This document shows positions 50,242 through 63,457 of a stretch of 64,000 nt of DNA, piece by piece. The stretch covers positions 558,001 through 622,000 of the forward strand of contig NC_018393.1 of assembly GCF_000208865.1 (NCBI RefSeq), written 5' to 3'. Source of the DNA: Neospora caninum Liverpool (lineage: Eukaryota > Apicomplexa > Conoidasida > Eucoccidiorida > Sarcocystidae). The position numbers were made by a program, and so were the translations under genes. The notes beneath the pieces are model-generated. The model had not been told where the DNA came from. It saw only the letters and a program-made list of their open reading frames with translations, and ran no database searches. Numbering within the stretch: position 1 is the first letter of the stretch; every line of letters begins with the position of its first letter.

Positions 50242-51892
50242 GTGCCGTACCAGAATGCTGATGTCGTCTGCTGCCGTCCCACACACCGTCGTGCTAGACG
50301 AAAGGCTGCATGCGTCGGTGGAGGGGCATCTGCATCCACGAGGCAGGTGACCGACGAAGACGGGTTCGGCTTCAGGAACTACCTGCCCGATCCTCCTCCC
50401 CGCTTCCGTCGGCATGCTGCGGTGATGTGGACCGTTGGAGTTGCCTGCCTTCCCTTGTGGCGCTTCTCCAGCAATTTCCAGTAGGAACGCTGCGGCCTGG
50501 AAGAGCCTCGGCGTGACGCGCACCGTCTCTTGTCCGTGGTAGCGTGGGTGTGGTGGCGCCGCAGCGTGATAACCCGGAACGCATAGGGGCGGAAGCAACA
50601 AATGGCAAACTCTCGAGCAGCGGCTGCAGACGGTGCGTAGACTGCCAGGCGGTGTACGAGGGCGTGTGGCCGCATGAGGGCAGGCCGAATAGGGGATGGG
50701 GGAGCCACTGATCCACGTGTTCTCCGCGCAAGTTGTGTCCCATGCTTCTGCACAGAAGGCCGTACGCTGCGACGCTTGCTGGCGGACCTCTGCCACCACT
50801 TCTGCCCTAGCATACGACGGTTGCCTGCGGGAGGCTTTGGTGTTGAGACTGAGAAACAGCAGATGCGTGTCATGATAATTGTATGGGCGGGCGACGTTGT
50901 CATGAGCCGGGAGGAGGCGGGCGGGGCTGCGCCCATCTCGTACCACAACGAACACGGCCGAAACACATGTTGTTACTCGGCTAGTTATGTCACGGATTTG
51001 TGTTTTTGCCGAGACACCGAGAGCCCGAATTGCTGGACCGAAGACGGTGTGGAACCGGAGACGCTGGTGAACGGAGTCGTTGAGGGGGGGTTCTGTGAAT
51101 TTCCATTTTGCTTCCGGCCGGTGGGGAAGGAGACGAGAGGCATACACGTCTATGGCCGACATGCTAGTTGCTTGCTCCTCTGACCGGAACTGACGCGTTT
51201 TCACTCGTATCTGGTATTTGGCGTTTACCTGCATCCAATCAGTTATGGTTCGCGCCAGTGATGCCCATCCTCATAGCGTCTGTTACTCGGCTGCGCACAC
51301 ACAATGCGACGTGATGCTACCGGTCCCAACAATCCATCCATGGGGAATGCGGATGGGGAGTCAACGCGCGTTGCGGCTCATATATATTAGGTGACTGAGG
51401 CACGCGTGGGCGTCGGTGACGCTTGTGAAGACGCCGGCTACACCATGTGCCTCCTAACATGTCGGTCCACTCGCTGCTGTTGACGTTTGAGAGATTGGCT
51501 GCACATTCACCTGGAATCGCAGAAGCGTTATAGACCCGACTGTGCTGTGTCCGCTCTACGTTCGTAACCAGGACGAGGCTGTAGGGTCCTTGGGTCGTGC
51601 AGTGCTTGTCGGCCGCTGTAGTGTACGAGGTCTGCGGGGTCTCGTGTGGCTCCTCACAATAATCATAAACTCTTGCTGGAGCGTGATCGCGGCTACAGCT
51701 GCAGCAGCGACCAGAGTGTTGGCGTCGTGTTGGTTGTGGGGAGCGCGGCTTTGTCCGTCAGCTGGCAGATACTCAGCGGGATCGTGCTGGCTGGGCGCTG
51801 GGGACGCGCGTCAGCGCGACTTGGACCTACCACACCACTTCCCATTCCTGAATGTTTTGCCTTGATTTTTTGGCGACTGGCCAGGATGGGGA
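50242..51892 (+). repeat. Array unit 11 (1651 bp)
   Basis: Mid block B; end block Y. Shares with unit 12 a 2-bp deletion giving GCGACGTTGTCATG (about 50,891) and a long identical stretch after it. Confidence 0.9.
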
Positions 51893-53543
51893 GTGCCATA
51901 CCAAAATGGTGATGTCGTCTGCTGGCGTTCCACACGCCGTAGTGCTGGACGAAGGGCTGCATGCGTCGGTGGAGGAGTATCTGCATCCACGAGGCAGGTG
52001 ACCGACGAAGACGGGTTCGGCTTCAGGAACTACCTGCCCGATCCTCCTCCCCGCTTCCGTCGGCATGCTGCGGTGATGTGGACCGTTGGAGTTGCCTGCC
52101 TTCCCTTGTGGCGCTTCTCCAGCAATTGCCAGTAGGAACGCTGCGGCCTGGAAGAGCCTCGGCGTGACGCGCACCGTCTCTTGTCCGTGTATTGGTAGCG
52201 TCGTGGCGCCGGAGCGTCAGGTCTCCGAACCTCCACGGACGGCAGCGACAAAGGGAACACTGTCGAGCAGCGGCTGTAGATGGTGCGTAGATTGTCAGGT
52301 GGTGTCCGAGCGCGTGTGGCGGCAAGGGGGCAGGCCGAATAGGGGATGCGGGGAGCCACTGATCCAAGTGTTCTCCGCGCAAGTTGTGTCCCATGCTTCT
52401 GCACAGAAGGCCGTACGCTGCGACGCTTGCTGGCGGACCTCTGCCACCACTTCTGCCCTAGCATACGACGGTTGCCTGCGGGAGGCTTTGGTGTTGAGAC
52501 TGAGAAACAGCAGATGCGCGTCATGATAATTGTATGGGCGGGCGACGTTGTCATGAGCCGGGAGGAGGCGGGCGGGGCTGCGCCCATCTCGTACCACAAC
52601 GAACACGGCCGAAACACATGTTGTTACTCGGCTAGTTATGTCACGGATTTGTGTTTTTGCCGAGACACCGAGAGCCCGAATTGCTGGACCGAAGACGGTG
52701 TGGAACCGGAGACGCTGGTGAACGGAGTCGTTGAGGGGGGGTTCTGTGAATTTCCATTTTGCTTCCGGCCGGTGGGGAAGGAGACGAGAGGCATACACGT
52801 CTATGGCCGACATGCTAGTTGCTTGCTCCTCTGACCGGAACTGACGCGTTTTCACTCGTATCTGGTATTTGGCGTTTACCTGCATCCAATCAGTTATGGT
52901 TCGCGCCAGTGATGCCCATCCTCATAGCGTCTGTTACTCGGCTGCGCACACACAATGCGACGTGATGCTACCGGTCCCAACAATCCATCCATGGGGAATG
53001 CGGATGGGGAGTCAACGCGCGTTGCGGCTCATATATATTAGGTGACTGAGGCACGCGTGGGCGTCGGTGACGCTTGTGAAGACGCCGGCTACACCATGTG
53101 CCTCCTAACATGTCGGTCCACTCGCTGCTGTTGACGTTTGAGAGATTGGCTGCACATTCACCTGGAATCGCAGAAGCGTTATAGACCCGACTGTGCTGTG
53201 TCCGCTCTACGTTCGTAACCAGGACGAGGCTGTAGGGTCCTTGGGTCGTGCAGTGCTTGTCGGCCGCTGTAGTGTACGAGGTCTGCGGGGTCTCGTGTGG
53301 CTCCTCACAATAATCATAAACTCTTGCTGGAGCGTGATCGCGGCTACAGCTGCAGCAGCGACCAGAGTGTTGGCGTCGTGTTGGTTGTGGGGAGCGCGGC
53401 TTTGTCCGTCAGCTGGCAGATACTCAGCGGGATCGTGCTGGCTGGGCGCTGGGGACGCGCGTCAGCGCGACTTGGTCCTACCACACCACTTCCCATTCCT
53501 GAATGTTTTGCCTTGATTTTTTGACGACTGGCCAGGATGGGGA
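51893..53543 (+). repeat. Array unit 12 (1651 bp)
   Basis: Mid block A; end block Y; same 2-bp deletion as unit 11 (about 52,542). First of the uniform A/Y block. Confidence 0.9.
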
Positions 53544-55196
53544 GTGCCATACCAAAATGGTGATGTCGTCTGCTGGCGTCCCACACACCGTCGTGCTAGA
53601 CGAAGGGCTGCATGCGTCGGTGGAGGGGCATCTGCATCCACGAGGCAGGTGACCGACGAAGACGGGTTCGGCTTCAGGAACTACCTGCCCGATCCTCCTT
53701 CCCGCTTCCGTCGGCATGCTGCGGTGATGTGGACCGTTGGAGTTGCCTGCCTTCCCTTGTGGCGCTTCTCCAGCAATTGCCAGTAGGCACGCTGCGGCCT
53801 GGAAGAGTCTCGGCGTGACGCGCACCGTCTCTTGTCCGTGTATTGGTAGCGTCGTGGCGCCGGAGCGTCAGGTCTCCGAACCTCCAAAGACGGCAGCGAC
53901 AAAGGGAACACTGTCGAGCAGCGGCTGTAGATGGTGCGTAGATTGTCAGGTGGTGTCCGAGCGCGTGTGGCGGCAAGGGGGCAGGCCGAATAGGGGATGC
54001 GGGGAGCCACTGATCCAAGTGTTCTCTGCGCAAGTTGTGTCCCATGCTTCTGCACAGAAGGCCGTACGCTGCGACGCTTGCTGGCAGACCTCTGCCACCA
54101 CTTCTGCCCTAGCATACGACGGTTGCCTGCGGGAGGCTTTGGTGTTGAGACTGAGAAGCAGCAGATGCGTGTCAACATAACCGCATGGACGGGCGACATT
54201 CTCTCATGAATCGGGTGGAGGCAGGCGGGGCTCTGCCCATCTCTCACGACGACGAAGACGATCTAGTGGCATGTGATAACTCGACTAGTCGTGTCACTGA
54301 TTTGTGTTTTTGCCGAGACGCTGGGAGCCAGAACTGCTGGACCGGAGACGGTGTGGAACTGGAGAGGGTGGTGAACGGAGTCGTTGAGGAGGGGTTCTGT
54401 GAATTTCCATTTTGCTTCCGGCCGGTGGCGAAGGAGACGAGAAGCAAACAGGTCTACGGCAGCCATGCTAGTTGCGTGCTCCTCTGACTGGAACAGACGC
54501 GTTTTCATTCGTATCTGATATTTGGCGTTTACTTGCATCCAACCAGTTATGTTTCGCGCCAGTGATGCCCATCCTCATAGCGTCTGTTACTCGGCTGCGC
54601 ACACACAATGCGACGTGATGCTACCGGTCCCAACAACCCATCCATGGGGAATGCGGATGGGGGGTCAACGCGGGTTGCGGCTGATATATATTAGGTGACT
54701 GAGGCACGCGTGGGCGTCGGTGACGCTTGTGAAGACGCCGTCTACACTGCGTGTCTCCTAACATGTCGGTCCACTCGTTGCTGTTGATGTTTGAGAGATT
54801 GGCTGCACATTCACCTGGAATCGCAGAAGCGTTATAGACCCGACTGTGCTGTGTCCGCTCTACGTTCGTAACCAGGACGAGGCTGTAGGGTCCTTGGGTC
54901 GTGCAGTGCTTGTGGGCCGCTGTAGTGTACGAGATCTGCGGGGTCTCGTGTGGCTCCTCACAATAATCATAAACTCTTGCTGGAGCGTGATCGCGGCTAC
55001 AGCTGCAGCAGCGACCAGAGTGTTGGCGTCGTGTTGGTTGTGGGGAGCGCGGCTTTGTCCGTCAGCTGGCAGATACTCAGCGGGATCGTGCTGGCTGGGC
55101 GCTGGGGACGCGCGTCAGCGCGACTTGGTCCTACCACACCACTTCCCATTCCTGAATGTTTTGCCTTGATTTTTTGGCGACTGGCCAGGATGGGGA
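53544..55196 (+). repeat. Array unit 13 (1653 bp)
   Basis: Mid block A; end block Y. A local variant at about 54,170-54,300 (CGCATGGACGGGCGACATTC) is not shared with its neighbours. Confidence 0.9.
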
Positions 55197-56849
55197 GTGC
55201 CATACCAAAATGGTGATGTCGTCTGCTGGCGTCCCACACACCGTCGTGCTAGACGAAGGGCTGCATGCGTCGGTGGAGGGGCATCTGCATCCACGAGGCA
55301 GGTGACCGACGAAGACGGGTTCGGCTTCAGGAACTACCTGCCCGATCCTCCTTCCCGCTTCCGTCGGCATGCTGCGGTGATGTGGACCGTTGGAGTTGCC
55401 TGCCTTCCCTTGTGGCGCTTCTCCAGCAATTGCCAGTAGGAACGCTGCGGCCTGGAAGAGCCTCGGTGTGACGCGCACCGTCTCTTGTCCGTGTATTGGT
55501 AGCGTCGTGGCGCCGGAGCGTCAGGTCTCCGAACCTCCACGGACGGCAGCGACAAAGGGAACACTGTCGAGCAGCGGCTGTAGATGGTGCGTAGATTGTC
55601 AGGTGGTGTCCGAGCGCGTGTGGCGTCATGGGGGCAGGCCGAATAGGGGATGCGGGGAGCCACTGATCCAAGTGTTCTCTGCGCAAGTTGTGTCCCATGC
55701 TTCTGCACAGAAGGCCGTACGCTGCGACGCTTGCTGGCGGACCTCTGCCACCACTTCTGCCCTAGCATACGACGGTTGCCTGCGGGAGGCTTTGGTGTTG
55801 AGACTGAGAAGCAGTAGATGCGTCTCATGATAATTGTATGGGCGGGCGACGTTCTGTCATGAGCCGGGAGGAGGCGGGCGGGGCCGCGCCCATCTCGTAC
55901 CACAACGAACACGGCCGAAACACATGTTGTTACTCGGCTAGTTATGTCACGGATTTGTGTTTTTGCCGAGACACTGAGAGCCCGAATTGCTGGACCGAAG
56001 ACGGTGTGGAACCGGAGACGCTGGTGAACGGAGTCGTTGAGGGGGGGTTCTGTGAATTTCCATTTTGCTTCCGGCCGGTGGGGAAGGAGGCGAGAGGCAT
56101 ACACGTCTATGGCCGACATGCTAGTGGCATGCTCCTCTGACCGGAACTGACGAGTTTTCACTCGTATCTGGTATTTGGCGTTTACCTGCATCCAACCAGT
56201 TATGTTTCGCGCCAGTGATGCCCATCCTCATAGCGTCTGTTACTCGGCTGCGCACACACAATGCGACGTGATGCTACCGGTCCCAACAACCCATCCATGG
56301 GGAATGCGGATGGGGAGTCAACGCGGGTTGCGGCTCATATATATTAGGTGACTGAGGCAAGCGTGGGCGTCGGTGACGCTTGTGAAGACGCCGTCTACAC
56401 CACGTGCCTCCTAACATGTCGGTCCACTCGCTGCTGTTGACGTTTGAGAGATTGGCTGCACATTCACCTGGAATCGCAGAAGCGTTATAGACCCGACTGT
56501 GCTGTGTCCGCTCTACGTTCGTAACCAGGACGAGGCTGTAGGGTCCTTGGGTCGTGCAGTGCTTGTCGGCCACTGTAGTGTACGAGGTCTGCGGGGTCTC
56601 ATGTGGCTCCTCACAATAATCATAAACTCTTGCTGGAGCGCGATCGCGGCTACAGCTGCAGCAGCGACCAGAGTGTTGGCGTCGTGTTGGTTGTGGGGAG
56701 CGCGGCTTTGTCCGTCAGCTGGCAGATACTCAGCGGGATCGTGCTGGCTGGGCGCTGGGGACGCGCGTCAGCGCGACTTGGTCCTACCACACCACTTACC
56801 ATTCCTGAATGTTTTGCCTTGATTTTTTGGCGACTGGCCAGGATGGGGA
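55197..56849 (+). repeat. Array unit 14 (1653 bp)
   Basis: Mid block A; end block Y; differs from unit 12 mainly by lacking its 2-bp deletion. Confidence 0.9.
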
Positions 56850-58500
56850 GTGCCATACCAAAATGGTGATGTCGTCTGCTGGCGTCCCACACGCCGTAGT
56901 GCTGGACGAAGGGCTGCATGCGTCGGTGGAGGGGCATCTGCATCCACGAGGCAGGTGACCGACGAAGACGGGTTCGGCTTCAGGAACTACCTGCCCGATC
57001 CTCCTTCCCGCTTCCGTCGGCATGCTGCGGTGATGTGGACCGTTGGAGTTGCCTGCCTTCCCTTGTGGCGCTTCTCCAGCAATTGCCAGTAGGAACGCTG
57101 CGGCCTGAAAGAGCCTCGGCGTGACGCGCACCGTCTCTTGTCCGTGTATTGGTAGCGTCGTGGCGCCGGAGCGTCAGGTCTCCGAACCTCCACGGACGGC
57201 AGCGACAAAGGGAACACTGTCGAGCAGCGGCTGTAGATGGTGCGTAGATTGTCAGGTGGTGTCCGAGGGCGTGTGGCGGCAAGGGGGCAGGCCGAATAGG
57301 GGATGGGGGAGCCACTGATCCAAGTGTTCTCTGCGCAAGTTGTGTCCCATGCTTCTGCACAGAAGGCCGTACGCTGCGACGCTTGCTGGCGGACCTCTGC
57401 CACCACTTCTGCCCTAGCATACGACGGTTGCCTGCGGGTGGTTTTGGTGTTGAGACTGAGAAGCAGTAGATGCGTCTCATGATAATTGTATGGGCGGGCA
57501 AAGTTCTGTCATGAGCCGGGAGGAGGCGGGCGGGGCCGCGCCCATCTCGCACCACAACGAACACGGCCGAAACACATGTTGTTACTCGGCTAGTTATGTC
57601 ACGGATTTGTGTTTTTGCCGAGACACCGACAGCCCGAATTGCTGGACCGGAGACGGTGGGAACCGCAGACGGTGGAGACCGGAGTTGTTGAGGAGGGGTT
57701 CTGTGAATTTCCATTTTGCTTCCGGCCGGTGGGGAAGGAGACGAGAAGCAAACAGGTCTACGGCAGCCATGCTAGTTGCTTGCTCCTCTGACTGGAACAG
57801 ACGCGTATTCCTTCGTATCTGGTATTTGGCGTTTACCTGCATCCAACCAGTTATGTTTCGCGCCAGTGATGCCCATCCTCCTAGCGTCTGTCACTCGGCT
57901 TCGCACACACAATGCGACGTGATGCTGCCGGTCCCAACAATCCATCCATGGGGAGTGCGGATGGGGAGTCAACGCGGGTTGCGGCTCATATATATTAGGT
58001 GACTGAGGCAAGCGTGGGCGTCGGTGACGCTTGTGAAGACGCCGTCTACACCGCGTGTCTCCTAACATGTCGGTCCACTCGTTGCTGTTGATGTTTGAGA
58101 GACTGAACGCATATCGACCTGAGATCGCAGAAGCGTTATAGACCCGACTGTGCTGTGTCCGCTCTTTGTTCGTAACCAGGACGAGGCTGTAGGGTCCTTG
58201 GGTCGTGCAGTGCTTGTGGGCCGCTGTAGTGTACGAGATCTGCGGGGTCTCGTGTGGCTCCTCACAATAATCATAAACTCTTGCTGGAGCGTGATCGCGG
58301 CTACAGCTGCAGCAGCGACCAGAGTGTTGGCGTCGTGTTGGTTGTGGGGAGCGCGGCTTTGTCCGTCAGCTGGCAGATACTCAGCGGGATCGTGCTGGCT
58401 GGGCGCTGGGGACGCGCGTCAGCGCGACTTGGTCCTACCACACCACTTCCCATTCCTGAATGTTTTGCCTTGATTTTTTGGCGACTGGCCAGGATGGGGA
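56850..58500 (+). repeat. Array unit 15 (1651 bp)
   Basis: Mid block A; end block Y; minisatellite of the left-unit type (GTGGGAACCGCAGACG, about 57,655), unlike units 11-14 and 16-18. Confidence 0.9.
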
Positions 58501-60153
58501 GTGCCATACCAAAATGGTGATGTCGTCTGCTGGCGTCCCACACGCCGTAGTGCTGGACGAAGGGCTGCATGCGTCGGTGGAGGGGCATCTGCATCCACGA
58601 GGCAGGTGACCGACGAAGACGGGTTCGGCTTCAGGAACTACCTGCCCGATCCTCCTTCCCGCTTCCGTCGGCATGCTGCGGTGATGTGGACCGTTGGAGT
58701 TGCCTGCCTTCCCTTGTGGCGCTTCTCCAGCAATTGCCAGTAGGCACGCTGCGGCCTGGAAGAGCCTCGGCGTGACGCGCACCGTCTCTTGTCCGTGTAT
58801 TGGTAGCGTCGTGGCGCCGGAGCGTCAGGTCTCCGAACCTCCACGGACGGCAGCGACAAAAGGAACACTGTCGAGCAGCGGCTGTAGATGGTGCGTAGAT
58901 TGTCAGGTGGTGTCCGAGCGCGTGTGGCGTCATGGGGGCAGGCCGAATAGGGGATGCGGGGAGCCACTGATCCAAGTGTTCTCTGCGCAAGTTGTGTCCC
59001 ATGCTTCTGCACAGAAGGCCGTACGCTGCGACGCTTGCTGGCGGACCTCTGCCACCACTTCTGCCCTAGCATACGACGGTTGCCTGCGGGAGGCTTTGGT
59101 GTTGAGACTGAGAAGCAGTAGATGCGTCTCATGATAATTGTATGGGCGGGCGACGTTCTGTCATGAGCCGGGAGGAGGCGGGCGGGGCCGCGCCCATCTC
59201 TCACCAGGACGAAAACGGCCGAGTCGCCTGTGATACCTCGGCAGGTTATGTCACGGATTTGTGTTTTTGCCGAGACGCTGGGAGCCAGAACTGCTGGACC
59301 GGAGACGGTGTGGAACTGGAGAGGGTGGTGAACGGAGTCGTTGAGGAGGGGTTCTGTGAATTTTCATTTTGCTTCCGGCCGGTGGGGAAGGAGACGAGAA
59401 GCAAACAGGACTATGGCAGCCATGCTAGTTGCTTGCTCCTCTGACTGGAACAGACGCGTATTCCTTCGTATCTGATATTTGGCTTTTACCTGCATCCAAC
59501 CAGTTATGGTTCGCGCCAGTGAGGCCCATCCTCATAGCGTCTGTCACTCGGCTTCGCACACACAATGCGACGTGATGCTACCGGTCCCAACAACCCATCC
59601 ATGGGGAATGCGGATGGGGAGTCAACGCGGGTTGCGGCTCATATATATTAGGTGACTGAGGCAAGCGTGGGCGTCGGTGACGCTTGTGAAGACGCCGTCT
59701 ACACCGCGTGTCTCCTAACATGTCGGTCCACTCGTTGCTGTTGATGTTTGAGAGATTGAATGCATGTCCACCGGGCATCGCAGAAGCGTTATAGACGCGA
59801 CTGTGCTGTGTCCGCTCTACGTTCGTAACCAGGACGAGGCTGTAGGGTCCTTGGGTCGTGCAGTGCTTGTCGGCCGCTGTAGTGTACGAGGTCTGCGGGG
59901 TCTCGTGTGGCTCCTCACAATAATCATAAACTCTTGCTGGAGCGTGATCGCGGCTACAGCTGCAGCAGCGACCAGAGTGTTGGCGTCGTGTTGGTTGTGG
60001 GGAGCGCGGCTTTGTCCGTCAGCTGGCAGATACTCAGCGGGATCGTGCTGGCTGGGCGCTGGGGACGCGCGTCAGCGCGACTTGGTCCTACCACACCACT
60101 TTCCATTCCTGAATGTTTTGCCTTGATTTTTTGGCGACTGGCCAGGATGGGGA
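58501..60153 (+). repeat. Array unit 16 (1653 bp)
   Basis: Mid block A; end block Y; nearly identical to units 17 and 18. Confidence 0.9.
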
Positions 60154-61804
60154 GTGCCATACCAAAATGGTGATGTCGTCTGCTGGCGTCCCACACGCCG
60201 TAGTGCTGGACGAAGGGCTGCATGCGTCGGTGGAGGGGCATCTGCATCCACGAGGCAGGTGACCGACGAAGACGGGTTCGGCTTCAGGAACTACCTGCCC
60301 GATCCTCCTTCCCGCTTCCGTCGGCATGCTGCGGTGATGTGGACCGTTGGAGTTGCCTGCCTTCCCTTGTGGCGCTTCTCCAGCAATTGCCAGTAGGAAC
60401 GCTGCGGCCTGAAAGAGCCTCGGCGTGACGCGCACCGTCTCTTGTCCGTGTATTGGTAGCGTCGTGGCGCCGGAGCGTCAGGTCTCCGAACCTCCACGGA
60501 CGGCAGCGACAAAGGGAACACTGTCGAGCAGCGGCTGTAGATGGTGCGTAGATTGTCAGGTGGTGTCCGAGCGCGTGTGGCGTCATGGGGGCAGGCCGAA
60601 TAGGGGATGCGGGGAGCCACTGATCCAAGTGTTCTCTGCGCAAGTTGTGTCCCATGCTTCTGCACAGAAGGCCGTACGCTGCGACGCTTGCTGGCGGACC
60701 TCTGCCACCACTTCTGCTCTAGCATACGACGGTTGCCTGCGGGAGGCTTTGGTGTTGAGACTGAGAAGCAGTAGATGCGTGTCATGATAATTGTATGGGC
60801 GGGCGACGTTCTGTCATGAGCCGGGAGGAGGCGGGCGGGGCCGCGCCCATCTCTCACCAGGACGAAAACGGCCGAGTCGCCTGTGATACCTCGGCAAGTT
60901 ATGTCACGGATTCGTGTTTTTGCCGAGACGCTGGGAGCCAGAACTGCTGGACCGGAGACGGCGTGGAACTGGAGAGGGTGGTGAACGGAGTCGTTGAGGA
61001 GGGGTTCTGTGAATTTTCATTTTGCTTCTGGCCGGTGGGGAAGGAGACGAGAAGCAAACAGGACTATGGCAGCCATGCTAGTTGCTTGCTCCTCTGACTG
61101 GAACAGACGCGTATTCCTTCGTATCTGGTATTTGGCGTTTACCTGCATCCAACCAGTTATGTTTCGCGCCAGTGAGGCCCATCCTCATAGCGTCTGTCAC
61201 TCGGCTTCGCACACACAATGCGACGTGATGCTACCGGTCCCAACAACCCATCCATGGGGAATGCGGATGGGGGGTCAACGCGGGTTGCGGCTCATATATT
61301 AGGTGACTGAGGCACGCGTGGGCGTCGGTGACGCTTGTGAAGACGCCGTCTACACCGCGTGTCTCCTAACATGTCGGTCCACTCGTTGCTGTTGATGTTT
61401 GAGAGATTGAATGCATGTCCACCGGGCATCGCAGAAGCGTTATAGACGCGACTGTGCTGTGTCCGCTCTACGTTCGTAACCAGGACGAGGCTGTAGGGTC
61501 CTTGGGTCGTGCAGTGCTTGTGGGCCGCTGTAGTGTACGAGATCTGCGGGGTCTCGTGTGGCTCCTCACAATAATCATAAACTCTTGCTGGAGCGTGATC
61601 GCGGCTACAGCTGCAGCAGCGACCAGAGTGTTGGCGTCGTGTTGGTTGTGGGGAGCGCGGCTTTGTCCGTCAGCTGGCAGATACTCAGCGGGATCGTGCT
61701 GGCTGGGCGCTGGGGACGCGCGTCAGCGCGACTTGGTCCTACCACACCACTTCCCATTCCTGAATGTTTTGCCTTGATTTTTTGGCGACTGGCCAGGATG
61801 GGGA
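60154..61804 (+). repeat. Array unit 17 (1651 bp)
   Basis: Mid block A; end block Y; two bases shorter in the TATA-like tract (CTCATATATTAGG at about 61,291). Confidence 0.9.
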
Positions 61805-63457
61805 GTGCCATACCAAAATGGTGATGTCGTCTGCTGGCGTTCCACACGCCGTAGTGCTGGACGAAGGGCTGCATGCGTCGGTGGAGGGGCATCTGCATCC
61901 ACGAGGCAGGTGACCGACGAAGACGGGTTCGGCTTCAGGAACTACCTGCCCGATCCTCCTTCCCGCTTCCGTCGGCATGCTGCGGTGATGTGGACCGTTG
62001 GAGTTGCCTGCCTTCCCTTGTGGCGCTTCTCCAGCAATTGCCAGTAGGAACGCTGCGGCCTGAAAGAGCCTCGGCGTGACGCGCACCGTCTCTTGTCCGT
62101 GTATTGGTAGCGTCGTGGCGCCGGAGCGTCAGGTCTCCGAACCTCCACGGACGGCAGCGACAAAGGGAACACTGTCGAGCAGCGGCTGTAGATGGTGCGT
62201 AGATTGTCAGGTGGTGTCCGAGCGCGTGTGGCGTCATGGGGGCAGGCCGAATAGGGGATGCGGGGAGCCACTGATCCAAGTGTTCTCTGCGCCAGTTGTG
62301 TCCCATGCTTCTGCACAGAAGGCCGTACGCTGCGACGCTTGCTGGCGGACCTCTGCCACCACTTCTGCTCTAGCATACGACGGTTGCCTGCGGGAGGCTT
62401 TGGTGTTGAGACTGAGAAGCAGTAGATGCGTCTCATGATAATTGTATGGGCGGGCGACGTTCTGTCATGAGCCGGGAGGAGGCGGGCGGGGCCGCGCCCA
62501 TCTCTCACCAGGACGAAAACGGCCGAGTCGCCTGTGATACCTCGGCAAGTTATGTCACGGATTCGTGTTTTTGCCGAGACGCTGGGAGCCAGAACTGCTG
62601 GACCGGAGACGGTGTGGAACTGGAGAGGGTGGTGAACGGAGTCGTTGAGGAGGGGTTCTGTGAATTTCCATTTTGCTTCCGGCCGGTGGGGAAGGAGACG
62701 AGAAGCAAACAGGACTATGGCAGCCATGCTAGTTGCTTGCTCCTCTGACTGGAACAGACGCGTATTCCTTCGTATCTGGTATTTGGCTTTTACCTGCATC
62801 CAACCAGTTATGTTTCGCGCCAGTGAGGCCCATCCTCATAGCGTCTGTCACTCGGCTTCGCACACACAATGCGACGTGATGCTACCGGTCCCAACAACCC
62901 ATCCATGGGGAATGCGGATGGGGAGTCAACGCGGGTTGCGGCTCATATATATTAGGTGACTGAGGCAAGCGTGGGCGTCGGTGACGCTTGTGAAGACGCC
63001 GTCTACACCGCGTGTCTCCTAACATGTCGGTCCACTCGTTGCTGTTGATGTTTGAGAGATTGAATGCATGTCCACCGGGCATCGCAGAAGCGTTATAGAC
63101 GCGACTGTGCTGTGTCCGCTCTACGTTCGTAACCAGGACGAGGCTGTAGGGTCCTTGGGTCGTGCAGTGCTTGTGGGCCGCTGTAGTGTACGAGGTCTGC
63201 GGGGTCTCGTGTGGCTCCTCACAATAATCATAAACTCTTGCTGGAGCGTGATCGCGGCTACAGCTGCAGCAGCGACCAGAGTGTTGGCGTCGTGTTGGTT
63301 GTGGGGAGCGCGACTTTGTCCGTCAGCTGGCAGATACTCAGCGGGATCGTGCTGGCTGGGCGCTGGGGACGCGCGTCAGCGCGACTTGGTCCTACCACAC
63401 CACTTCCCATTCCTGAATGTTTTGCCTTGATTTTTTGGCGACTGGCCAGGATGGGGA
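61805..63457 (+). repeat. Array unit 18 (1653 bp)
   Basis: Mid block A; end block Y; nearly identical to units 16 and 17. Confidence 0.9.
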
